The notes below the pieces were generated by a model. It had not been told where the DNA came from. It worked only from the letters and a program-made list of their open reading frames with translations, and did not search any database. Of a DNA stretch of 64,000 bases, positions 52,490 to 60,752 are shown in pieces; position 1 is the stretch's first letter; each line of letters opens with the position of its first letter. The position numbers and the translations under genes are program-made. This DNA is from an uncultured Verrucomicrobiales bacterium (GTDB taxonomy: Bacteria; Verrucomicrobiota; Verrucomicrobiia; Verrucomicrobiales; Akkermansiaceae), in NCBI GenBank assembly GCA_937928545.1, contig CALGJQ010000008.1, forward strand, positions 1 through 64,000, read 5' to 3'.

Positions 52490-54028
52490 TCATTCTCCTC
52501 CTGGGATCTTCGGCTTCAACTCCTCACCCGACTCACTCACGGGATAAAGCGCCCCATGTTTCTCCAACTGACTCACCATCTCCGTCATCATCTCCTTCAA
52601 AAGATCCGACTTCACTGCGGCCATATTCCTTCCCTCAAACGGATCTCTCGCCAAATTAAACAACTCATAGTTCCCCCCTCCAAACTGCACCCGTCCACCC
52701 TTCGCCTTTAGTTCAGGCTTCGCATGATAAATCACCTTCCAATCACCATCCCGCCACGTCGTAAAATAATGACTCCGATGCGGCCCGTGGGGATAGTGCA
52801 TCAAAAATTGCTCCTTCCGCTCCGCATCCTTCTTCCCCGTGAACAAGGTCTGCAAAAGCTTCCCATCCACCACATGCCCTTCCGGCAACTCGGCACCAAC
52901 CACCTTCAACACCGTCGGAAACACATCCTCAACCGAAGCAACCTGCTCCTGAATCGCCCCCGCCGGAATCGCCAATCCCTTCTGCACCTCCGAGCTCTCA
53001 TCCCGCTTCGCCCAAGCCGCAATCATCGGCACTCGCATCCCCCCTTCATAATGCGCCCCCTTCTTCCCGCGCAGCGGAGCCGCACAAGCCACCTCATGCT
53101 GATGCCCCAGCGGCCCATCGCTCCCATTATCCCCTAGAAAAATCACCAGCGTATTTTCCGCCACCCCCAGCTCCTCAAAACAATCCAGCATATCCCCCAA
53201 AGACTTGTCCATTCCCTCAATCAAAGTCGCAAAAGCCTTCGCATTCTTCGGCTTATCTGAACCCTCATAATTCTTCGCAAAACGCGGATCCGATTCAAAA
53301 GGCGAGTGCACCGCATAGTGCGCAAAGTGCAAAAAGAAGGGCTTCTCATCCTTCACCGCCTGCGCCACTCGCTTCTTCGCCTCACGCGTCAGTGCTTCCG
53401 TCAAAAAAGTCTCCGTCCCATGATACTCCTCCAAATGCGGAACCGCATGCGACTTCCGCTTCGTCCCATGCCCATAGCTCTTCTCCCCGAAATAACTCCC
53501 CGGCGCCCCAAAAGCAGCCCCACCCACATTCTCCTCAAAGCCCACGTTCAACGGCTCCGCCCCCTCAAAACCCGTCGCTCCCAAATGCGCCTTCCCCACA
53601 TGGATTGTCCGATACCCCGCCTTCACCAACTCCCCAGGCAAAGTCACTTCACCCTTTTTTAGGCCCTCCCAATTCCACTTCGGCGGCCCAAATTCACCCG
53701 CATTGTTCCCCTTCGGATTGATCCAATTCGTCACCCCATGCCGCGCCGCATTCTGCCCTGTCAAAATCGAAATCCGCGAAGGCGAACACACGCTCATCGC
53801 ATAGAATTGATTAAACCTTACCCCCTGCTTCGCCAATCTCTCCATCGATGGCGTCCGATAAAAATCATTCAGCGGATACCGCTTTGCCTTCCCATCTTTG
53901 TCCGTCAAAAAGGCCACTGACGTATCCATGACCCCCATATCATCCACCAAGAACACCATCACATTCGGCTTCCGCACCTCTCCAAAAACCATCCCACACA
54001 TCCCAAAAAAAATCGCAAAGGCCTTCAT
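52490..54028 (-). CDS. Secreted sulfatase (type I, formylglycine)
   Basis: This 512-residue sulfatase has a signal peptide (MKAFAIFFGMCGMVFGEVRK), the metal pair in VFLVDDMGVMD and the formylglycine signature CSPSR at 81-85. HVGKAHLGATGFEG, LHFAHYAVHSPFE and IFLGDNGSDGPLGHQHE are conserved pieces. It is in the same large family as the one at 701-2032 but only distantly related. It lies directly upstream of the EPS control cassette on the same strand; it might remodel the sulfated EPS or degrade foreign sulfated glycans. Confidence 0.93.
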   Translation of the reverse strand: MKAFAIFFGMCGMVFGEVRKPNVMVFLVDDMGVMDTSVAFLTDKDGKAKRYPLNDFYRTPSMERLAKQGVRFNQFYAMSVCSPSRISILTGQNAARHGVTNWINPKGNNAGEFGPPKWNWEGLKKGEVTLPGELVKAGYRTIHVGKAHLGATGFEGAEPLNVGFEENVGGAAFGAPGSYFGEKSYGHGTKRKSHAVPHLEEYHGTETFLTEALTREAKKRVAQAVKDEKPFFLHFAHYAVHSPFESDPRFAKNYEGSDKPKNAKAFATLIEGMDKSLGDMLDCFEELGVAENTLVIFLGDNGSDGPLGHQHEVACAAPLRGKKGAHYEGGMRVPMIAAWAKRDESSEVQKGLAIPAGAIQEQVASVEDVFPTVLKVVGAELPEGHVVDGKLLQTLFTGKKDAERKEQFLMHYPHGPHRSHYFTTWRDGDWKVIYHAKPELKAKGGRVQFGGGNYELFNLARDPFEGRNMAAVKSDLLKEMMTEMVSQLEKHGALYPVSESGEELKPKIPGGE

Positions 54029-54143
54029 CTCAAAACCCTCTCAACTCGCCTGTCACCTGTCAACCTCTCACAAGCAAACCACTCCTCGACTTGCTATCCT
54101 CAAAGATCGCGCCACCCTTAGCTCTTATGTGGCAAAAAATCCT

Positions 54144-54275
54144 TCAAGCTCCTCTCGCAAGTCGAACGGCGGCGCGGGAGAGAAGGCTGAGTCGGCGGTC
54201 AACTTCACGCAGAAGGAGAACCCCACCGTCAGAGCTGACTTTGCCGCATTTGAAATCAGCCTGAGCTTTACGTCC
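54144..54275 (-). pseudogene. IS1380-family transposase, N-terminal remnant
   Basis: The minus-strand frame gives GRKAQADFKCGKVSSDGGVL, then LLREVDRRLSLLSRA, close to the conserved IS1380 start (ADFDGG-x-(I/L)-SSDGG-LLLLRE-(L/I)-DRRLGL). The match covers about 40 residues, then the frame stops at 54144. It lies between the end of ileS and the sulfatase and no terminal repeats were found. The remaining 250 or so bases of this gap show nothing else. Confidence 0.65.
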
Positions 54276-54297
54276 TTGGTAGCTTGATCGCCGTGCC

Positions 54298-57012
54298 TTA
54301 AACCGCATCCGCGCAGCGCTGGCAGAGATCATCTTTGACGATCGGCTCATACTTACGACAACGTGGGCACATCGCATGAGGGGTGTGCTCAACGCTTGCA
54401 CTAAGGGAATCGCCTTCGGTGATCTTGAGTTCGGAGACGATGAAGAACTCGGTCGCAAAGTCGTGATCCTTGAGGAGATCTAGGCAGGAATGATTCACGG
54501 GGACGGTGAGAGTGACGCTGGCTTCGTTGTTCTTTTTGAACTCCTTGGCCTGCACTTTTTCCTCAATCGCGGTCTGCATGATTCCGCGAATCTCAAGAAG
54601 CTGGGCCACTTTCTCCGTCGCTTCGCTTCCGGCGAATTTCGGATTCACTTCGGGGAAGACCTGCTCGTGAATCGATCCTTCACGGTCGGCATGTTCCCAG
54701 GCTTCCTCCGCGGTGTAAGCGAGGACGGGGGCGAGGAGCTTGACCATCGCATCGAAGATTTCTCCGATGCACCAGACGCTCGCTTGGCGACGCTCGCTGT
54801 CTGCAGCGTCGCAATAGAGGCGATCCTTCGTGATGTCGATGTAGTAGGCGCTAAGGTCAGTCGCTGCGAACTGGTTCACGATGGAGAAAACCTTACGGAA
54901 ATCATAAACAGCGTAAGCGTCCTTGATCTCGGTGATGACGACCTGCAGGCGCTCCATGATCCATTGGTCGATGAGCGGAAGTTCCGCAGGCTCGCTAACC
55001 TTCTCATCACGCATGTTTCCAAGGAGGATCTTGAAGGTGTTTCGCAGCTGGCGGTATGGCTGGCTGACCTGTGTGAAGAGGGCTTCGCTGAAAGGGACTT
55101 CACTCTGCCAATCGACCGAGGAAACCCAAAGACGGAGAATGTCTGCGCCGTACTTATTATAGAAGTGCGCGGCATCGGTGGGCTTGCCCTTTTTCTTGGC
55201 GTCGGACTTAGAGGTCTTTTTCCCAGTCTCAGTATCGACAACGAAGCCGTGCGTGAGGACCGTTTTATAGGGAGCCTTATCACGAACTCCGACAGAGAGC
55301 ATGAGGGAAGATTGGAACCAACCACGGTGCTGATCAGTCGCCTCAAGATAGAGATCGGCCGGAGCGCTGAGCTCCGGGTGAGCATCCAGGACCGCGACGT
55401 GTGACGAACCAGAGTCGATCCAAACGTCGAGAGTATCACGGCACTTTGTGGAGCCTTCGGGAAGGTCGAAAAGGGTGGCGAGTTCCGCGTCAGATTTCTC
55501 AAACCAAACGTTCGTGCCTTCCTTCTCGACAAGGTCGGCGATCTTACGAGCGAGGTCAGCTGAGACGATGGGCGCGCCTTCCTTATCGAAGAAAACTGGA
55601 AGCGGAACTCCCCAAGTGCGCTGGCGAGAGATGCACCAATCGGGACGAGATTCCACAGTTCCGTAGATCCGGTTGCGGCCCCATTTGGGAAGCCATTCGA
55701 CTTCATCGATCTCGCTGAGAGCTTTCTCACGAAGCTGATCGATGGAGATGAAAAACTGCTCTACCGCACGGAAGATGATGGGCGTTTTAGAACGCCAGCA
55801 ATGCGGGTAGGAGTGCTCGTAAGTTTCCTGACCGAGAAGGCGGCCCTTTTCTTCGAGGATTTCCACCACACGCGCGTTGGCTTTGAAGACATGAACTCCA
55901 ACGAGCTCGGGAACACCACATTCGTCGGTGAATTTACCATCGTCATCGACCGGACTGATGAGGCCCAGATCGTATTGCTGGCCGACCACGTAGTCATCCG
56001 CACCATGACCGGGAGCGATGTGCACTGCGCCAGTTCCAGTCTCAGCGGTGACGAAACCACCGAGGATGATTTTGGAAGTGCGGTCGAGGAAGGGATGCTG
56101 AGCTTCGAGATTTTCAAGCTCAGCACCTTTCAATTCCTGAAGATCACCGGAAGGCTTCCAGCCAGTCTTATCCTCCACCATGCCGAGGAGCTCGCGAGCT
56201 ACGATGAGCTTGCGAGCAGCTTCGCCATTCGTGAATTCACCGGCGACATAGATAAAGCGCTCATTGACCGCGATGCCGAGGTTCGCAGGAAGAGTCCACG
56301 GCGTAGTGGTCCAGATCGCGATATCAAATCCAGCCCACTTCTCGTCCTTCATTTCGAAGGGAACAAAAACGGCGGTGGATTTCTTATCGGCATACTCGAC
56401 CTCCGCTTCCGCGAGGGCTGTCTTGGCACCGTAGGACCATTGGACCGGCTTTTGAGATTGGTAAACGCAGCCCTTTTCGATGAGCGCCGCAAAGGTGCGG
56501 ATGATATTGGCTTCGTATCCGGGATCGAGCGTGAGGTAAGGATTCTCCCAATCACCAAAAACGCCGAGGCGCTTAAACGATTCACGCTGAGTATCGATCC
56601 AACCCCGCGCGAAGGTTTCGCAGCGGCGGCGGATTTCCGCAGGCTCCACGTCGCGGGCATCGTCGCCCTGCATCACCTTGAATTCGATGGGGAGACCGTG
56701 ACAATCCCAGCCCGGAATGTAGGGCGTTTCAAAGCCCGCCATTGTCTTCGACTTCACCACGAAGTCCTTCAGCACCTTATTCAAACCCGTGCCCATGTGG
56801 ACATCGCCATTCGCGAAAGGAGGGCCATCGTGAAGGAGAAAGCGGGGGGCATTTTCAGCCTTACGCTTCGCAATAATTCGCGCGTAGAGACCTTCGGAGT
56901 TCCATTTCTCGAGGCGTTCCGGCTCCCGCACGGTCAAATTTCCCTTCATGGGGAAATCTGTCTTCGGCAAAAACAGGGTGTCTTTATAGGATTTTCCTTC
57001 TGGAGTGCTCAT
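54298..57012 (-). CDS. ileS: Isoleucyl-tRNA synthetase
   Basis: This 904-residue class I synthetase charges tRNA-Ile. Pieces: LLHDGPPFANGDVHMGTGLN with HMGT (72-75) in place of HIGH, IPGWDCHGLPIEFKVM, WTTTPWTLPANLGIAV (editing), DVWIDSGSSHVAVLD, YLEATDQHRGWFQSSLMLSV and KTSKSDAKKKGK in place of KMSKS. The end has a zinc-finger pair, MCPRCRKYEPIVKDDLCQRC, as in bacterial-type IleS. It is divergent from the cytochrome gene with about 124 bases between them. Confidence 0.97.
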   Translation of the reverse strand: MSTPEGKSYKDTLFLPKTDFPMKGNLTVREPERLEKWNSEGLYARIIAKRKAENAPRFLLHDGPPFANGDVHMGTGLNKVLKDFVVKSKTMAGFETPYIPGWDCHGLPIEFKVMQGDDARDVEPAEIRRRCETFARGWIDTQRESFKRLGVFGDWENPYLTLDPGYEANIIRTFAALIEKGCVYQSQKPVQWSYGAKTALAEAEVEYADKKSTAVFVPFEMKDEKWAGFDIAIWTTTPWTLPANLGIAVNERFIYVAGEFTNGEAARKLIVARELLGMVEDKTGWKPSGDLQELKGAELENLEAQHPFLDRTSKIILGGFVTAETGTGAVHIAPGHGADDYVVGQQYDLGLISPVDDDGKFTDECGVPELVGVHVFKANARVVEILEEKGRLLGQETYEHSYPHCWRSKTPIIFRAVEQFFISIDQLREKALSEIDEVEWLPKWGRNRIYGTVESRPDWCISRQRTWGVPLPVFFDKEGAPIVSADLARKIADLVEKEGTNVWFEKSDAELATLFDLPEGSTKCRDTLDVWIDSGSSHVAVLDAHPELSAPADLYLEATDQHRGWFQSSLMLSVGVRDKAPYKTVLTHGFVVDTETGKKTSKSDAKKKGKPTDAAHFYNKYGADILRLWVSSVDWQSEVPFSEALFTQVSQPYRQLRNTFKILLGNMRDEKVSEPAELPLIDQWIMERLQVVITEIKDAYAVYDFRKVFSIVNQFAATDLSAYYIDITKDRLYCDAADSERRQASVWCIGEIFDAMVKLLAPVLAYTAEEAWEHADREGSIHEQVFPEVNPKFAGSEATEKVAQLLEIRGIMQTAIEEKVQAKEFKKNNEASVTLTVPVNHSCLDLLKDHDFATEFFIVSELKITEGDSLSASVEHTPHAMCPRCRKYEPIVKDDLCQRCADAV

Positions 57013-57100
57013 AGCGCTAGGGGCGGGACGCTAGGGAAATCAGGAGAAAAGGTCAATGCCGAGGGAATCTCCCGCGAATCTAGCTGGCTTCCTTATGGAG

Positions 57101-57118
57101 CTTAGACTTTAGTCTGAG
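57101..57118. promoter_or_regulatory. Possible inverted repeat in the ileS/cytochrome divergent region
   Basis: CTTAGACT-TT-AGTCTGAG pairs at 7 of 8 positions in each arm and lies about 18 bases before the cytochrome start. It could be an operator. No regulator can be linked to it. Confidence 0.3.
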
Positions 57119-57136
57119 TTCTCAACCCGCTCCCCA

Positions 57137-58792
57137 ATGCCCACTCTGCTCATCTTCCTGCTTAGCGTCATCACCGCATACGCAGGGACAATTCAGATTC
57201 AGGTCAGCAATACCTTCGCTGGGCAACCCCTCTCCCTCAACTCTCTCAAATACCAAGGCAAAGAAACCCTCTCAGTCTCCCGTCTCTCATATCTCCTCAG
57301 CGACTTCGCCCTCCAAGACGAGGATGGAAAATGGCACGAATTACCGCCCCAATTTGCCTTCCTCGATGCCGCATCCCGCCGCAACTCCTTCTCTCTCTCG
57401 GAAGTCCCCGCTGGCACTTACAAAAGCCTTCGCTTCTCCATCGGCCTTCCAAAAAAAGAAAACCATGGAGACCCCGCCCAATACCCCGCCGACCACCCCC
57501 TCAACCCCAATCTCAACAATCTCCACTGGGACTGGGAAGGCGGATACATCTTCCTCGCCCTCGAAGGAAAATACCGCGACTCCAAAAAAGAACTGCAAGG
57601 CTTCGTCTACCACCTCGCGAACGACGGCAACCTCTCCCGCATCCAACTCGCCCTAAACTTTCGCATAAAAAATCACACCGCTCTCGGCCTCTCCCTCGAC
57701 CTCCAAAAACTCCTCACCCATCCCCGCCCCCTCTCCTTCGAAAAAGACGGAAACTCCACCCACTCCCACCCCGGTGACCCCATCGCCAGCGCCCTCATCG
57801 CTAATCTCCAAAGCGCCTTCTCAGTACGGGGAGCATCGTACCCGCCCGAAGAAGTCCCCCTCGCAGCCGTCACCCCCCTTTTCCTTCCCGAAACATACAC
57901 CCCCTTCCCTTTCAAGATGAGCCGGCGCTTCTCCATGCCCCTCCTCCCCCGCGACAACCCCCTCTTCGTAGAACGCGTCGCGCTTGGCAAATCTCTCTTC
58001 CACAACAAAGCCCTCTCGAAAGACGACACCATCTCCTGCGCCACTTGCCACCATGAAGACAAAGCCTTCACCGACGGCGTCGCCCTCTCCAAAGGCATCA
58101 ATGACCTCGTAGGTGACCGTAACTCCATGCCCCTCTTCAACCTCGCCTGGAAATCCTCCTTCTTCTGGGATGGCCGCGCCAAGTCCCTCCGCGACCAAGT
58201 CCTCCAACCCATTCAGGATCACAAAGAAATGGCCTCCGACCTCCCCAGCGTGATTGCTCATCTCGAAAAGACCGAACGCCCCGCCTTCGAGAAAGCCTTC
58301 GGCCCAGGAGAAATCACCGAAGAAAAAATCGCCCTCGCCCTCGAAAATTTCCTCCTCACCCTCACTAGCTACGATTCCAAATTCGACCGCGCCATGTCCG
58401 GCAAAGCCAAACTCACTCCCACCGAAGAACGCGGCATGGAACTCTTCTTTACCGAATACGAACCCCGCAGCCAACAATACGGAGCCGATTGCTTCCACTG
58501 CCACGGCGGCGCCAACTTCTCCGACCACCAACTGCACAACAACGGCCTCGGCGGAAATTTTTCCACCCCAAGTCTCAGGAATCTCGTACTCACCGGCCCC
58601 TACATGCACGATGGTCGCTTTGAGACCCTCGAAGAAGTCGTCGCCCACTACAGCGGCCCCATCGAGCGCACCAAAGACCTCGACCCCAACCTCGCCAAAC
58701 ACCCCAAGGCCGGCCTTCAGCTCAAAAAAGAAGACCAAGCCGCCCTCGTCGCCTTCCTCAAGACTCTCACCGACCCGAAGTATGCCCGCTAG
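57137..58792 (+). CDS. MbnP-domain/di-haem cytochrome c peroxidase (MauG/MbnH-type) fusion
   Basis: This 551-residue secreted protein joins two parts. After a signal peptide, residues 18-235 resemble MbnP: VSRLSYLLSDFALQDEDGKW, SIGLPKKENHGDPAQYPADH and HWDWEGGYIFLALEG with Trp131 and Trp133. Residues 260-551 are a di-haem cytochrome c peroxidase/MauG domain with haem sites CATCH (301-305) and CFHCH (452-456), FNLAWKSSFFWDGRAKSLRD and MHDGRFETLEEVVAHY. In methanotrophs MbnH, a MauG-like enzyme, oxidises a Trp in MbnP to kynurenine, making a copper site. Here enzyme and substrate would be one chain. Copper handling is inference. Confidence 0.88.
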   Translation: MPTLLIFLLSVITAYAGTIQIQVSNTFAGQPLSLNSLKYQGKETLSVSRLSYLLSDFALQDEDGKWHELPPQFAFLDAASRRNSFSLSEVPAGTYKSLRFSIGLPKKENHGDPAQYPADHPLNPNLNNLHWDWEGGYIFLALEGKYRDSKKELQGFVYHLANDGNLSRIQLALNFRIKNHTALGLSLDLQKLLTHPRPLSFEKDGNSTHSHPGDPIASALIANLQSAFSVRGASYPPEEVPLAAVTPLFLPETYTPFPFKMSRRFSMPLLPRDNPLFVERVALGKSLFHNKALSKDDTISCATCHHEDKAFTDGVALSKGINDLVGDRNSMPLFNLAWKSSFFWDGRAKSLRDQVLQPIQDHKEMASDLPSVIAHLEKTERPAFEKAFGPGEITEEKIALALENFLLTLTSYDSKFDRAMSGKAKLTPTEERGMELFFTEYEPRSQQYGADCFHCHGGANFSDHQLHNNGLGGNFSTPSLRNLVLTGPYMHDGRFETLEEVVAHYSGPIERTKDLDPNLAKHPKAGLQLKKEDQAALVAFLKTLTDPKYAR

Positions 58793-58831
58793 AGGCTAGA
58801 ATGGGGCATTCCATTAAGTTTTCGAAAAATA

Positions 58832-58840
58832 TGGTATAAT
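58832..58840 (+). promoter_or_regulatory. Extended -10 promoter for the RRM gene
   Basis: TGGTATAAT gives a perfect -10 hexamer (58835-58840) with the TGn extension. No good -35 is present, as expected for extended -10 promoters. Transcription would start near 58847 and leave a leader of about 80 bases before the RRM start. Confidence 0.65.
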
Positions 58841-58927
58841 CGGCCCACATCGGTTACGGGCTTCATTCGGCTCGTGCCTTTGTTCGCCCTTAAGGAGAAC
58901 ACTTCACCGCACGCGCCACTTAAGACA

Positions 58928-59194
58928 ATGAAAATGTATGTAGGCAACATGTCGTTCAACACGACAAAGCAAGATCTCGAATCTTTCTTCTCCCAGTATG
59001 GCACCGTGACTGACACCCACCTCCCTGAAGATCGCGAAACAGGCCGCCCTCGTGGCTTCGCCTTCGTGACCATGGACTCTAAGGAAAACATGGAAGCTGC
59101 CATTAAAGGCGCCGATGGTGTCGACCTCGATGGTCGTAACCTCAAGGTAAACGAAGCCAAGCCGCGCGAAGAGCGTGGAGGCGGACGTTTCTAG
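58928..59194 (+). CDS. RRM-domain RNA-binding protein
   Basis: This 88-residue protein is a single RNA recognition motif. RNP2 is [11 protein letters not shown]1 is RGFAFVTM, and a short Arg/Gly tail (REERGGGRF) ends it. Such proteins in cyanobacteria and other bacteria are linked to cold or stress responses; the target here is unknown. The ATG at 58928 is preferred over a GTG at 58874 because it gives the normal [10 protein letters not shown] start. An AGGAG lies 31 bases upstream, too far to act on this ATG, so the leader may be structured. Confidence 0.93.
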   Translation: MKMYVGNMSFNTTKQDLESFFSQYGTVTDTHLPEDRETGRPRGFAFVTMDSKENMEAAIKGADGVDLDGRNLKVNEAKPREERGGGRF

Positions 59195-59216
59195 TCCCAC
59201 TCTAAGAGATTACCCC

Positions 59217-59251
59217 AAGGGCAAAGCGCTTCATCGTGCTTTGCCTTTTTT
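59217..59251 (+). terminator. Intrinsic terminator after the RRM gene
   Basis: GGCAAAGC (59220-59227) and GCTTTGCC (59238-59245) form a perfect 8-bp stem with a 10-base loop, extended by A-T and G-U pairs, and followed by six T residues. It ends the single-gene RRM transcript. Confidence 0.88.
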
Positions 59252-59278
59252 ATGGCCAGCGAAGAAGGACTTACACAA

Positions 59279-59653
59279 TCACGACAGCTTTGGATGAAGC
59301 TCCTCCTGCGTCATCTCATTGGCCTCAAAACGTCGCAGCGCCTCAGTGGCCAGAACTGCCCAATTCACCGGCCAACCTCCGTCATCAGTCGCAGCTTCAT
59401 CAGCGTTCAAAGCGGGAGCAATGTGAAAGACCGCCAGCCACCCTCTCATAAATTCATCATGACTAAGTTCCTTAAGCCTCGCACTTTGATCAAGAAGATG
59501 ACGTAGCCTCGCATGAGCATCTTGAGAAGATCTGGGAACCAGCGAACTGCTATCGACACCCGTCCCGATTGGAACCGTTGACACCGTCAACCGTCGAAAC
59601 CAAGCCGTTGCGCTCTCTCTCACTTGACTCATTTTGGGAATCGAAAATTTCAT
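59279..59653 (-). CDS. Hypothetical protein downstream of racemase
   Basis: This 124-residue soluble protein is rich in charged helices (DAHARLRHLLDQSARLKELS, HDEFMRGWLAVFHIAPALNA). I do not recognise the family. ATGA overlap with the racemase gene suggests a real, co-translated gene. A downstream Met (MSQVRES, residue 8) is an alternative start. It ends facing the RRM terminator. Confidence 0.65.
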   Translation of the reverse strand: MKFSIPKMSQVRESATAWFRRLTVSTVPIGTGVDSSSLVPRSSQDAHARLRHLLDQSARLKELSHDEFMRGWLAVFHIAPALNADEAATDDGGWPVNWAVLATEALRRFEANEMTQEELHPKLS

Positions 59654-60744
59654 AAACGCTTTGCGTGAAGTCGTGCTTGAGGAGTGATGATCATCGTCGA
59701 AACAAAGGGCGAAGTCATCGCACTCAAAAGCGCGCTGTAGTTGAGTTGAAAAGGGATCTCAGTCCCCACTTTCAGGCTTCCTCGGTATCGAGTCCCGTCG
59801 ACGACGAGATGATCGCTACTCGCGGCGAGAATCTCCAAACCCCGCGGAGGCACCAAGCCCTCTGGATCAGCATCCTGCCTTCCGATCGCAAGAATCGCCT
59901 GCGTGATGGGTCCTCGGTCTCGCCCGATCGCCACTTCCCCAAAGGCGGACTGCGCAATCCTCCCCCATGGCTTAGAAGGTTTTGTTTTCACCTCGATCAC
60001 CTCCCCCACCAAGCGAATCGCATCGCAGTGAAGCCCCTTAATCGGCTGCCGATTGAGAGGCTCACAGCCCAACAGTAGCGCCTCGCCAAGTCGTAAATCG
60101 TCCACCCTCCCCGTATCTGCTCCGCTTAAGGCCCACTCGAGGTTTGCCGAATTGCCACCGGAAATACTGGTCACAATTGGCCCAAAAGTCGCGTCAATCT
60201 CATCTGCCAGCGCAGACAGTTTCGCCATATTGTGGCGATCCGGTGACACCCCGCTCCGGCATGCCAAGTTCGTGCCGATTCCCATGAAGACGAGATTTGG
60301 CAAGCGCAAGACCTCGCGAACAGTCTTCACCAGTAAAGCTGGCATAATGCCCTCACGAAGATCTCCCAGTTCTACCATGAGCATAACCCCATGAACCCGA
60401 TCTCTCTTCTTTGCGGCCACTGAGAGCTTCCGCATCACCTCAAGTTCCGTATTAAAACTGACATCACAAAGCTCAACAACTTCATCAACTTGGCTCATCA
60501 TCGGAGTGCGAATCAGAGTCATCGATGCCGAAATACCCGAAGCTCGCATTCTTCCAATATTCTCAATCCGAGAATCTCCCAGCCCCCTCACGCCGGCCCG
60601 CATCCATGCTTCCGCGATCTCCGGTGAACCGAGCGTTGCCTTAGTGACCCCAGTCACCGCAATCCCTTCTTCACTCAGGCGATTCACAAGAGTGCGAGCG
60701 TTGTGAGTGATCTTATCCAGATCGATCTCTAAACGCAGACCCAC
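59650..60744 (-). CDS. Alanine/ornithine racemase family PLP enzyme
   Basis: This 364-residue protein has an alanine-racemase-like N-terminal TIM barrel: RLEIDLDKITHNARTLVNRL, the PLP lysine in TGVTKATLGS (Lys35), and SISGGNSANLEWAL near the phosphate site. GVMLMVELGDLREGIMP and GIGTNLACRSGVSPDRHNM are features of the alanine/ornithine racemase group. It probably interconverts an L- and D-amino acid. The start is GTG at 60744. It follows the DUF1611 gene by 8 bases; the two are commonly paired. Confidence 0.88.
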   Translation of the reverse strand: MGLRLEIDLDKITHNARTLVNRLSEEGIAVTGVTKATLGSPEIAEAWMRAGVRGLGDSRIENIGRMRASGISASMTLIRTPMMSQVDEVVELCDVSFNTELEVMRKLSVAAKKRDRVHGVMLMVELGDLREGIMPALLVKTVREVLRLPNLVFMGIGTNLACRSGVSPDRHNMAKLSALADEIDATFGPIVTSISGGNSANLEWALSGADTGRVDDLRLGEALLLGCEPLNRQPIKGLHCDAIRLVGEVIEVKTKPSKPWGRIAQSAFGEVAIGRDRGPITQAILAIGRQDADPEGLVPPRGLEILAASSDHLVVDGTRYRGSLKVGTEIPFQLNYSALLSAMTSPFVSTMIITPQARLHAKRL

Positions 60745-60752
60745 TTTATCAC

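Noticed and set aside
53306-53662. Arg/Leu/Pro-rich open frames opposite the 52490-54028 sulfatase
   Set aside because: Shadow frames produced by codon bias on the other strand.
54490-55404. Plus-strand open frame (304 codons) opposite the ileS 3' half
   Set aside because: Also antisense to ileS, with no recognisable motif or ribosome binding site.
55801-57105. Long plus-strand open frame (434 codons) opposite ileS
   Set aside because: It lies wholly antisense to a well-conserved ileS, matches no family, and its composition is that of a reversed coding strand.
57821-58738. Minus-strand open frame opposite the cytochrome fusion gene
   Set aside because: Low-complexity Gly/Glu/Phe-rich translation caused by high GC in the opposite strand; the plus-strand gene has clear haem motifs.
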